The notes under the pieces: model-generated
Databases searched by the model: none
Seen by the model: the letters and a program-made list of their open reading frames with translations, nothing else
Told to the model about the DNA's origin: nothing
In this document: positions 11,082-18,578 of the stretch, one piece after another
Layout of the letters: every line of letters starts with the position of its first letter
Position numbering within the stretch: position 1 is the stretch's first letter
From: Penaeus vannamei
Taxonomy: Eukaryota > Arthropoda > Malacostraca > Decapoda > Penaeidae
Direction: 5' to 3'
NCBI RefSeq assembly: GCF_042767895.1
Contig: NC_091588.1
Location: 15,541,892 to 15,564,139, forward strand
DNA length: 22,248 nt
Position numbers and translations under genes: made by a program

Positions 11082-11086
11082 ATGAC
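11082..11086. repeat. Target site duplication (left), ATGAC
   Basis: ATGAC immediately precedes the TG of the 5' LTR and is repeated immediately after the CA of the 3' LTR (17165-17169). Five bases fits Ty3/Gypsy integration. The target lies inside a 21-bp minisatellite unit of family C. Confidence 0.9.
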
Positions 11087-11700
11087 TGTCCATGGATTGG
11101 TCTAATATTCATTCTTATTGATTTTATGTAACCTGTGTGTATACATAATTATTATAATTAAAAATAAAAAGGTTATTTGAGTTTTAAAAGAAATATGTAA
11201 GCATCTCCCTTTTGTTTACACGAACGCCCTGAGGCAAAAACAAAGCTATGTCAGGGATCACGCAAAGTAAGCGTGCCTTTTCACCCTCACCTGCCGTAGA
11301 GCACGGTGCTCACCTGCATTCTCGTGAGTCCTGAAACTTCCGTTAGCAGGAACTTAATTTTTTTGTATACTCATACAATCATATTTGTATTGTAAATATT
11401 GAAATAGTATTCATTTTGCATATCTCTTTCAGTTTTTATTGTATCTTGCAACATGAGAACGAGCTACACGAATGAAACAGAGTCGCTGTAACAGCGCCCA
11501 CTCTCAGGTCTAAACAAGACAATTGGCCGTTTTCTACAATTCTTATAAAGGGAGTGACCACTATAGAAAACGTGGTTTCTTTTGTTTAAATTTGTAAATA
11601 CATGACCATTCATGAAAATCTGTTTATTTTACCCAACCTTGATATTGCTAAAGAAAATGAAGGATCAAAGAAGTGGAGATTGTTAAAAGAACCTACCACA
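11087..11700 (+). repeat. 5' LTR
   Basis: Begins TGTCCATGG and ends CCTACCACA. Compared with the 3' LTR I count two C/T substitutions (near 11442 and 11537), a two-base difference in a T run near 11360, a TT indel near 11428, and the absence of the palindromic insertion. A TATAAAG box lies at 11544-11550. The U5 region contains an ATG at 11602 that opens a frame through the LTR end and PBS. Confidence 0.95.
11544..11550 (+). promoter_or_regulatory. LTR TATA box (TATAAAG)
   Basis: TATAAAG followed by GGAGTG. A start site 25-30 bases downstream would fall near 11575, leaving about 125 bases of R-U5 in this LTR and making the ATG at 11602 the first in the transcript. The same box is at 16980-16986 in the 3' LTR. 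Confidence 0.65.
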
Positions 11701-11832
11701 AGTGGCGCAGTGAGTAGGATCCTCATTTTATTTAGTAATATTGAGGTGGATTTACGGATTTACAGTGTTTTATGTTTCTGTCGTATCTTACAGATTGTAC
11801 CATCATTTCTGTACGTCTTTAGATTTCCATAA
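11602..11832 (+). CDS. U5/leader open frame, possible Gag first exon
   Basis: A 76-residue frame starting MTIHENLFILPN at what should be the first AUG of the transcript. It crosses the LTR end and the PBS. A good 5' splice site, GTGAGT, begins at 11710 exactly at a codon boundary (after the codon GCA at 11707-11709). A plausible 3' splice site, ACTAATTCAG, ends at 12258. Joining them would place these 36 codons in frame with AAA and the Gag ATG at 12262. I infer that this may be an N-terminal exon of Gag. It could equally be a chance frame: it has no recognised domain and the part past the PBS looks random. Confidence 0.35.
   Translation: MTIHENLFILPNLDIAKENEGSKKWRLLKEPTTSGAVSRILILFSNIEVDLRIYSVLCFCRILQIVPSFLYVFRFP
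11703..11720 (+). promoter_or_regulatory. Primer binding site, tRNA-Ser type
   Basis: TGGCGCAGTGAGTAGGAT starts two bases after the 5' LTR. TGG pairs with tRNA CCA, and CGCAG plus GTAGGAT match the complement of animal tRNA-Ser 3' ends as I recall them, with mismatches in the middle. A tRNA-Ser primer is used by several Gypsy elements. The site overlaps the possible splice donor GTGAGT. Confidence 0.75.
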
Positions 11833-12258
11833 GGATGATGTCCTGTGAACTGTTTGGTGAGTCATGTAAACTCGGGCTTTCGTGAAAAGGGAGATGCAGG
11901 TGAGGTGAAAACTGATTTGTGTAATTTGCTTTGTAGTGACAGTGTACCTGAAATTGTGTATGGATCAATCAGGTTTTTCATTGTGTATGGTGCCTACAAG
12001 CAGATAACATGGAAGCTGTATTTCGCTTCAGATTTGTGTTCACGTTTTATGGGCCAGCTGGTGATGATTAATAAGCGCTGGTTCCGCTGACTTGGCGATC
12101 GACTGTCGATCTTATATCGAAGTCGTGGGTAGCCTAGTGGAAGTATAGTACTTTCATGTCTCTTGAGAGTTTTGAATGATTTTCAAGTGTTGACTTGCCT
12201 TCAGCTTTCAACGAGTTTAGTTTAATATTGTTTTCTGCTAATTATATCACTAATTCAG
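11710..12258 (+). other. Possible leader intron of the retrotransposon
   Basis: It begins GTGAGT and ends TCAG. A CTAAT branch-like motif lies about 18 bases before the acceptor, in a T-rich stretch. Its length (549 bases) is a multiple of three and the flanking codons are in phase. The leader contains several ATGs and an 81-residue frame (11845-12090) with no recognisable domain, which would hinder Gag translation from unspliced RNA. Prediction only. Confidence 0.35.
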
Positions 12259-12261
12259 AAA

Positions 12262-14607
12262 ATGTCATTATTAGAAATTTTAGAAAAGGCTCAATCACTC
12301 GGTTTGAGTGGAGATCTTGCTCACGAGCTGATTGAAAAACAGCATCAGGCTGAGAGGGAAGAGCGCGCTGCCGAGCGAGAGGTTAAGAAAATGGAATTAG
12401 AGTTTGCTGAAGCTGAGAAGCGACGAGCACATGAACTCGAACTCGCTAAAATCCAGTCAGGGCCTAATGGTAACCATAGTAATCCTCATGCTCCTATGTT
12501 TGAAGGACTCAGACTGCCTACTTTTGCTGACGGGCAGGACGACCTAGATAGCTATTTGCAGCGGTTTGAACGTTTGGCCGAGTTACACGGGTGGAAGGTT
12601 GAAGATTACCATGTTTACCTGGGTACTTGTTTGCGGGGTCAGGCACTTAAGGTTTACATCTCTCTGCCAGATGACATCATTAAAGATTATTCTCGCTTAA
12701 AGGAAGCTTTATTAAGGGCCTATTCTGTAGACGCAGATTCTTATCGCCGTAAATTTCGGGAGAGCAGATGCAAAGATAAGGAGACGTATGTCCAGTTGGT
12801 AATTAGAATGGAGCAGTACCTCGATCGATGGGTAACAATGAGTAATGTTGAAAAGAAGTATGATAGTTTGTTTGATTTTCTGGTCAGGGAACAACTATTA
12901 AATAACTGCGGTTCTGATCTACGTGTATTTCTGAAGGAGAGAGGCTGTGAAACTGCGGTGGAAATGGCAGAAGCCGCCGATAGGTACCGTAGTGCACACG
13001 GATATCGCGTAAGTAAATTTACAAGATCAGTGTCAAAACAACCTACACTACCTGTTGAAAGTGATATTCAGTGCCATGGATGTGGAAAGTCGGGTCATAT
13101 CAGGCCTAACTGCCCTAACAACCCAAAGAATTTTAAACCTAAGAATGAATCAAAAGTAAATTTTGTTTTCCAATCTGAAGTCAAACCTCAGAATACAGTG
13201 ATTGATGCTAAGGGAACATTATTTGATACACCAGCAGAAATATTACTTGACACGGGATGTTCTTCCGTGATCGTGAACGAGAAGTTGGTGCCTTCAAGAT
13301 TCAAATTAGGGCCTTTAGTCAAAGTATATGATTATCTTGGCATACCAAATTCCTTCCCTAAAGTAAGATGCTTTATCAAAAGTAAATTTTTCACAGGATG
13401 GAACAATGCAATTGCAGCACCAATTAAATTTGCAGATGTATTAATCGGACTCGTTCCAGGTGTGAAATTACCTGGCGAGCGCGATTCTTCCTCGTCCGAT
13501 TATGAGGCCAGTAAAGACACCGCCCCTTACTCTAACTATCCGCAAAGTAACTCTACCACACACGCTGTTACCGAGGTAAAGGATGTTCAGTTTGAGCGCG
13601 ACGGATCTCATGACCCTATCCTTCCCACAATTGCTATGGCTGTGAAAACTCGTTCATCTGAGTCAAAATCTGCTATAACATTAGCCTGTCCTGAGTTCTT
13701 AGATCTAAACATTACTAAAATTAATCTAAAAGATGAACAACAAAACTGCCAAAGTCTAAAATCCATAAGGGACAAAGTTAAAAGCGGCGAAAATGTAAAA
13801 GTAAAATCTAGAACTGTGAAATATGAACTTGTTAAGGATCTCATCTATGGGGTATGTTTAAAAAGTAAACATGATTATGAAATCGGAAGCAAGCAACTGG
13901 TGATTCCCGAAAAGTATCGGATTCACGTACTGAATCTCGCTCACGACTCCCTTACAGCTGGTCATTTCTCGCACCGAAAGACGAGCTATAAAGTATTTTC
14001 GAAGTCTTTCTGGCCTGGCGCAGGCGCTCAGATTAAAAGGTATTGTCGATCATGCCCGACTTGTCAGAAATTTTCATCTAAAGGAAGTGTGAAACGAGTA
14101 CCGATGAAAAACCTCCCCATAATTTCGGAACCATTCTCACGAGTGGCTATAGATTTAGTGGGTCCTTTTACACCTGCGTCTGAAAGAGGAAATAAGTATG
14201 TCCTCACTCTAATAGACTATGCAACTAGGTACCCCGAAGCCGTTGCCTTGAAAAATATTGACACGATAACAGTGGCTGAAAGTTTAGTGGAAATATTCTC
14301 GAGAGTCGGTATACCGAGGGAAATCTTATCAGATCGAGGGTCTCAATTCAAGTCTGATCTGATGAGTGAAATTCATAGATTACTTTCAGTAAAAGCCTTG
14401 TACACGAGTCCCTACCACGCCTCGTGTAACGGTGCAGTTGAAAGATTAAATGGGGTATTAAAATCAATGATTAAAAAGCTTTGTGCCGATCATCCTGGGA
14501 TCGCTTTATACCTGCTGCACTGTTCGCATATCGGGAGATTCCTAATGACAGCCTTAAGTTTTCCCCTTTTGAACTGCTCTATGGCCGACAAGTTCGCGGT
14601 CCTTTAA
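12262..14607 (+). CDS. gag-pol: Gag - protease - integrase polyprotein, frameshifted in integrase
   Basis: A 781-codon frame. Residues 22-65 are a charged, probably coiled-coil N-terminus. Residues about 80-245 are a retrotransposon Gag capsid; about 185-242 resembles SCAN (LVREQLLNNC at 207-216). The CCHC zinc knuckle is C271, C274, H279, C284. The aspartic protease has LLDTGCSS (D330) and DVLIG at 392-396. Integrase has the zinc site H561, H568, C598, C601 and catalytic D631, D691, E727 with exact D-35-E spacing. From residue 747 the sequence leaves the integrase frame: a small deletion near 14497 moves the true continuation into another frame, so the last 35 residues are out of frame. Gag and Pol share one frame with no shift between them. 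The start ATG has A at -3. It provides particle assembly, processing and DNA integration for the element. Confidence 0.88.
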   Translation: MSLLEILEKAQSLGLSGDLAHELIEKQHQAEREERAAEREVKKMELEFAEAEKRRAHELELAKIQSGPNGNHSNPHAPMFEGLRLPTFADGQDDLDSYLQRFERLAELHGWKVEDYHVYLGTCLRGQALKVYISLPDDIIKDYSRLKEALLRAYSVDADSYRRKFRESRCKDKETYVQLVIRMEQYLDRWVTMSNVEKKYDSLFDFLVREQLLNNCGSDLRVFLKERGCETAVEMAEAADRYRSAHGYRVSKFTRSVSKQPTLPVESDIQCHGCGKSGHIRPNCPNNPKNFKPKNESKVNFVFQSEVKPQNTVIDAKGTLFDTPAEILLDTGCSSVIVNEKLVPSRFKLGPLVKVYDYLGIPNSFPKVRCFIKSKFFTGWNNAIAAPIKFADVLIGLVPGVKLPGERDSSSSDYEASKDTAPYSNYPQSNSTTHAVTEVKDVQFERDGSHDPILPTIAMAVKTRSSESKSAITLACPEFLDLNITKINLKDEQQNCQSLKSIRDKVKSGENVKVKSRTVKYELVKDLIYGVCLKSKHDYEIGSKQLVIPEKYRIHVLNLAHDSLTAGHFSHRKTSYKVFSKSFWPGAGAQIKRYCRSCPTCQKFSSKGSVKRVPMKNLPIISEPFSRVAIDLVGPFTPASERGNKYVLTLIDYATRYPEAVALKNIDTITVAESLVEIFSRVGIPREILSDRGSQFKSDLMSEIHRLLSVKALYTSPYHASCNGAVERLNGVLKSMIKKLCADHPGIALYLLHCSHIGRFLMTALSFPLLNCSMADKFAVL

Positions 14608-15319
14608 CAATTCTACACGAACTTTAGACAAACGATAGCATTGATAGTGAAGTCAAAACTACGTACCAATACGTTTTAGATCTTCGCTCGCGTTTAGAAG
14701 AGACTGCTAGATTAGCGGCAGAGCAAGCTGAAATAAGCAGCCGTAATTATAAGGCATATTATGACCTCAAAGCTAAGCCTCGTAAATTAAACACAGGTGA
14801 TGATGTATTGGTGTTATTGCCTTCAAGCAGTAACAAATTAGTTATGCAGTGGCTTGGTCCTTATTCCGTAGTTGAATGCAAAGGGAATGGTGTTGACTAT
14901 GTTATTAGAGTTCGCGGTAAGAATAAGCTGTTTCACATAAACATGTTAAAGAAGTACTTCCGTCGCGATGGCCTTGAAAGAAAAGGGGAAACTGTTCAAG
15001 TTTGTGTAGTTGAAGATGAGGATAACTGTAACAACAATTGTAAACCTGTTTATTTTGAAACTGATAGTGATAACAGTATCAACATAGGAAGTGAATCATC
15101 TGAAAGTCAGGTTGATGATTTAAAAGTGATTTTAAAGGAATTCTCTGACGTATTGACTGATAAGCCTGGCTTAACTGACAGTATTGAACATGTGATTCAT
15201 TTGAACACTGATAAGCCGGTGCGTCAGAAACCGTACCCGATCCCAAACAGTCTAGTGAAAGAATTCAATAAGGAAGTGGATAAGATGTTCGAAATGAATA
15301 TAATTGAACCCTCAACTGT
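14499..15319 (+). pseudogene. Integrase C-terminus (GPY/F) and linker to RT, with in-frame UAG
   Basis: After the deletion near 14497, the integrase continues in the frame starting with GAT at 14499, including FAYREIPNDS and SPFELLYGRQV, which are typical of Gypsy integrase after the core. A TAG at 14625-14627 interrupts it where related integrases usually have Trp. The frame then stays open. It includes the GPY/F module (QWLGPYSVVE, and FHINMLKKYF near its end), an acidic linker, and the N-terminal RT region (EFSDVLTDKPGLT, then KPYPIP). It ends where a -1 shift near 15320 moves RT into the next frame; staying in frame gives a TGA at 15336. An ATG at 14808 falls inside GPY/F and is not a genuine start. 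Confidence 0.85.
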
Positions 15320-16468
15320 TCACCCGTTGTCATGGTGAAGAAGAGTGGTGGAACCTGGAGAGTGTGCATTGACTTTAGAGGCATAAATGATGCTAGTGAA
15401 TTTGACGCAGAACCTATGCCAACTACTGACTCAGCTTTGGGAAATTTTGTCAGTGATATATATTTCAGTGAAATCGATCTTTGCCGTGGATACTGGCAAA
15501 TACCACTGTCTAATGAATCGAAAATATATACCGCATTTGCAACCCACAGAGGTCTTATGATGTTCAGAGTAATGCCTTTTGGTCTTAAAACAGCGTGTGC
15601 CACCTTCATTAGGCTTATGAGGAAAGTGTTCTTAGGTCTTGCAAATACTGACTGCTACTTTGACAATATTGTTGTACATAATACTAATTGGTCTGATCAC
15701 CTACAGGACCTGAAAGATCTTCTGTTGAGACTGCGCATGCATAGGTTGACTGCCAGCGTCAGTAAGTGTTTTTGGGGGTTCTCCAAAATCAAATATCTAG
15801 GCGTCTTATTAGGTAATAATTGCATAACGCCTCTTGAAGATAAAATAAATGCAATTCAATTAATGCCTTTACCTGTAAATAAAAAACAGTTAAGATCTTT
15901 CATTGGTACGGTAGGTTATTACCGTAAATTTGTAAAGAATTTTGCTAGTATTGCTGCACCCTTGAATGACCTGCTAAAGAAGCATAGCAATAATAAATTG
16001 CAATGGAGTGATGACAAAATTGAGAGCTTCAATAAATTAAAACTTTCTTTAGTGTCAAAACCAATCTTGTGTTTACCTGATGAATCTAAGACATTTTATC
16101 TTAGAAGTGATGCCTCCGATCTTGGACTCGGAGCTGTATTATTGCAGGATGTAGATGGAGTGAAAATGGCAATTGCATATGCTAGCAGAAAATTGCTAGA
16201 CAGGGAGAAAAACTATGCTACTATTGAGAAGGAGTGTCTAAGTATTGTATGGGCCATTCATAAGTTCAAGTTGTATTTGTATGGAAAGGAATTCATTATC
16301 CAGACGGATCAAAGGCCTCTTGTTTATTTGAGAAACATGAAAAATACTAACGGCAGACTGATGCGCTGGGCACTCGCACTCCAGTGTTACACATACAGCA
16401 TTGACTACATAAAGGGTAGCGAAAATGTTGGCGCGGATGTACTCAGCCGCTGTCCTCTCAATGAATGA
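15320..16468 (+). CDS. Reverse transcriptase - RNase H, catalytic YxDD changed to FDN
   Basis: Numbering is from the Met at 15332, which is inside the domain and not a true start; the frame is open from 15320. RT motifs are CIDFRGIND (12-20), SEIDLCRGYWQIPL with catalytic D49, and MPFGLKTACATF (81-92). The active site is CYFDNIVV, with D111 followed by N112 (AAT at 15665-15667) where Gypsy RTs have Asp-Asp. The connection has RSFIGTVGYYRKF. RNase H follows from about 252, with D260, E301, D326 and D369 in LRSDASD, IEKECLS, QTDQRPL and GADVLSR. It ends in TGA 42 bases before the PPT, with no chromodomain or env. The missing Asp should abolish polymerase activity, so this copy would need RT in trans. 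It is read in a different frame from the segment before it. Confidence 0.88.
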   Translation, partial: SPVVMVKKSGGTWRVCIDFRGINDASEFDAEPMPTTDSALGNFVSDIYFSEIDLCRGYWQIPLSNESKIYTAFATHRGLMMFRVMPFGLKTACATFIRLMRKVFLGLANTDCYFDNIVVHNTNWSDHLQDLKDLLLRLRMHRLTASVSKCFWGFSKIKYLGVLLGNNCITPLEDKINAIQLMPLPVNKKQLRSFIGTVGYYRKFVKNFASIAAPLNDLLKKHSNNKLQWSDDKIESFNKLKLSLVSKPILCLPDESKTFYLRSDASDLGLGAVLLQDVDGVKMAIAYASRKLLDREKNYATIEKECLSIVWAIHKFKLYLYGKEFIIQTDQRPLVYLRNMKNTNGRLMRWALALQCYTYSIDYIKGSENVGADVLSRCPLNE

Positions 16469-16509
16469 ATTAGTCCAATCATAAAGAGTAAAATTATTAA
16501 TTTTATCTT

Positions 16510-16522
16510 AAATGGGGGGTAT
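16510..16522 (+). promoter_or_regulatory. Polypurine tract
   Basis: AAATGGGGGGTAT directly abuts the TG of the 3' LTR. The G-run is typical of plus-strand priming sites; the T inside it and the TAT at its end make it imperfect. Confidence 0.8.
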
Positions 16523-17164
16523 TGTCCATGGATTGGTCTAATATTCATTCTTATTGATTTTATGTAACCTGTGTGTATACATAATTATTATAATTAAAAA
16601 TAAAAAGGTTATTTGAGTTTTAAAAGAAATATGTAAGCATCTCCCTTTTGTTTACACGAACGCCCTGAGGCAAAAACAAAGCTATGTCAGGGATCACGCA
16701 AAGTAAGCGTGCCTTTTCACCCTCACCTGCCGTAGAGCACGGTGCTCACCTGCATTCTCGTGAGTCCTGAAACTTCCGTTAGCAGGAACTTAATTTTTTT
16801 TTGTATACTCATACAATCATATTTGTATTGTAAATATTGAAATAGTATTCATTTTGCATATCTCTCAGTTTTTATTGCATCTTGCAACATGAGAACGAGC
16901 TACACGAATGAAACAGAGTCGCTGTAACAGCGCCCACTCTCAGGTCTAAACAAGACAATTGGCCGTTTTCTATAATTCTTATAAAGGGAGTGACCACTAT
17001 AGAAAACGTGGTTTCTTTTGTTTAAATTTTACAAATTTAAACAAAAGAAACCACGTTTTCTATACATGACCATTCATGAAAATCTGTTTATTTTACCCAA
17101 CCTTGATATTGCTAAAGAAAATGAAGGATCAAAGAAGTGGAGATTGTTAAAAGAACCTACCACA
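16523..17164 (+). repeat. 3' LTR with palindromic insertion
   Basis: Same ends as the 5' LTR (TGTCCATGG to CCTACCACA). It is 28 bases longer, because 7 bases after TTTAAATTT are replaced by a 35-base inverted copy of the sequence just upstream. The two-base T-run difference and the TT indel cancel out. It is otherwise almost identical to the 5' LTR. Confidence 0.95.
16998..17064. repeat. Perfect 32-bp palindrome in the 3' LTR only
   Basis: The arms are 16998-17029 and 17033-17064, exact reverse complements, with a 3-base spacer TAC. The left arm is ordinary LTR sequence, present at the matching place in the 5' LTR. The right arm is new. The junction sequence fits a polymerase folding back and copying its own strand. 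It lies 12 bases downstream of the TATAAAG box, over the expected transcription start. Confidence 0.95.
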
Positions 17165-17169
17165 ATGAC
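17165..17169. repeat. Target site duplication (right), ATGAC
   Basis: Matches 11082-11086. The 21-bp minisatellite of family C resumes at once, confirming the insertion point. Confidence 0.9.
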
Positions 17170-17985
17170 ATTAATTAGGATAATTATGACATTAATTAGG
17201 ATAATTATAATGAAATGATAATTATAATGATAATTTGCGTAATTAATGCAATAATAGCGATCGTCTACAATACTCTAATGATTTTCATGATAATAGCAAT
17301 AAGATATTATTTCTAAAATTATCATTATTGTTATTGTCATCAATGATAATGATAAAAAAGCGAAAAGTTTTTTTACGATGTTCCTCCCAAAAGGCTGTAA
17401 TACGCTAGATTTTTTCGTTTTTTTCCGACTTTTTGGATTTTATTACTTCTGGCGTTTATTTCATTATAAATGGACTAACGAATAATTATTATCATTATTA
17501 TCATTACTGTCAATATTTTCATGATTATTATCATTATAGTCATTATCTTCATGATTATCATTATTATTATCATCATTATTACAGTTATTATAATTATTAT
17601 GTTAATTATTATTGCTATTTTTATCATTATAACTATTTATATAATGATAATAGCAATAATGATAATTTTAGAAATAATAATGACAATAATAATAATTATA
17701 ATGACAATGATAATGATGTTATTATTATTTCTATTGATATTATTAGTATGAAAATTATTAGAATAGAGTTGATTATTGCTATTATTGCAGTGATTATCAA
17801 AATTATCATTATAATTATGATTTTATCATCATTATTGTCATTATCATTGTCATTATCTTCATAATTATCATCATTATTGTCAATAATAAAGGAATTATCA
17901 TGGAAATCATCATAATTACCTGAATTAATGTTAAAATCCTCATAATTACCATAAAAAAACGAAAAGGTTTTTTTTTTCGCCGTTG
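17165..17985. repeat. Family C remnant joined to an opposite-orientation family B unit
   Basis: 17165 to about 17340 continues the family C array interrupted by the LTR element, in reverse orientation, with two 21-bp units. At about 17341-17360 it changes to family B in forward orientation, with its core at 17355-17440. It then runs through the usual ATT/ATC flanks and stops inside the next core at TTCGCCGTT (about 17985), where family A begins. The junctions are abrupt. Confidence 0.75.
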
Positions 17986-18188
17986 ATGAATATATAGGTT
18001 GTAATGTATTTGATTGGCAATAAGAACATTCATAATGATGCAGGACTACATAAGTGTTAAATATTCTTGTGCAGTCAATTGACAAGCGATAATCGTTCGT
18101 TTTCTATCATTCGTGTCTACTTCCCTTGAAGTTGCTGTAATAATGTAGACTAGATTAAATCATTACCATTGTTGAGATACATTTTGAT

Positions 18189-18299
<111 letters not shown>

Positions 18300-18356
18300 A
18301 AAAAGTCGTTATATGTCTACGTCTTTCACACTCTCCACCTTTCTCTTTATATACAC

Positions 18357-18488
18357 ATATGTGTATTTCAATTTCTCGTTTCGTTTATCTGTTTCTTTAC
18401 CTCTGCTTGACGCCTCTCTCTCTCCGCCTTGCTCCTCGCTCTCTCTTCTCTCTTCTTCTCTAGTTCTCTCTCTCTCTACCCGTGTGTA
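18357..18488 (+). repeat. Source arm of inverted duplication
   Basis: This part of family A copy 4 is the reverse complement of 18742-18870 inside the LINE. The pair differs by two substitutions and one 3-base indel as far as I can align by eye. Confidence 0.85.
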
Positions 18489-18578
18489 TGTGCCTCTCCC
18501 TCTTTGCTGACGATAAATATGATATAGTGTTGAAGAAGAAACATATGGACTAGATTTTATTGTTTCCGATGGGAATGT

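Larger units (their letters stand above)
9749..11086 (-). repeat. Family C ATT/ATC repeat array with 21-bp minisatellite
   Basis: Related to family B but in the opposite orientation. The core appears as the reverse complement at about 10261-10335 and 10906-10985 (645-bp period), containing CGGCGAAATCTAG and GAATATGGTCGAAAAAAA. It differs from family B by a CATATTC segment in place of GTTTCTC. Between cores lie tandem copies of a 21-bp unit, GACATTAATTAGGATAATTAT. The array is interrupted at 11087 by the LTR retrotransposon and resumes at 17165. Confidence 0.8.
11087..17164 (+). mobile_element. Ty3/Gypsy LTR retrotransposon, Gmr1-like (integrase before RT)
   Basis: A complete 6078-bp element. 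In order it has a 5' LTR (614 bp), a PBS matching the 3' end of tRNA-Ser, a leader, Gag with CCHC knuckle, aspartic protease, HHCC and DDE integrase with GPY/F tail, RT, RNase H, a polypurine tract and a 3' LTR (642 bp). It is flanked by the 5-bp duplication ATGAC. Integrase lies upstream of RT, as in Copia, but RT, RNase H and the GPY/F module are Gypsy-type; this combination is known for the Gmr1-like group. No env frame lies between RNase H and the PPT. The coding region is broken by two frameshifts and one UAG, and the RT active site is changed, so this copy should not be autonomous. The LTRs differ by only two substitutions plus small indels and one palindromic insertion, so the insertion is young. 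Confidence 0.93.

Noticed and set aside
11845..12090. 81-residue frame in the retrotransposon leader
   Set aside because: No domain, inside the predicted leader or intron, not in frame with Gag; probably chance.
15300..15340. Programmed -1 frameshift between integrase/linker and RT
   Set aside because: No slippery heptamer or clear downstream structure; related elements keep this region in one frame, so a one-base loss is simpler.
16469..16509. env gene of an errantivirus-type element
   Set aside because: Only 41 bases lie between the RNase H stop and the polypurine tract.
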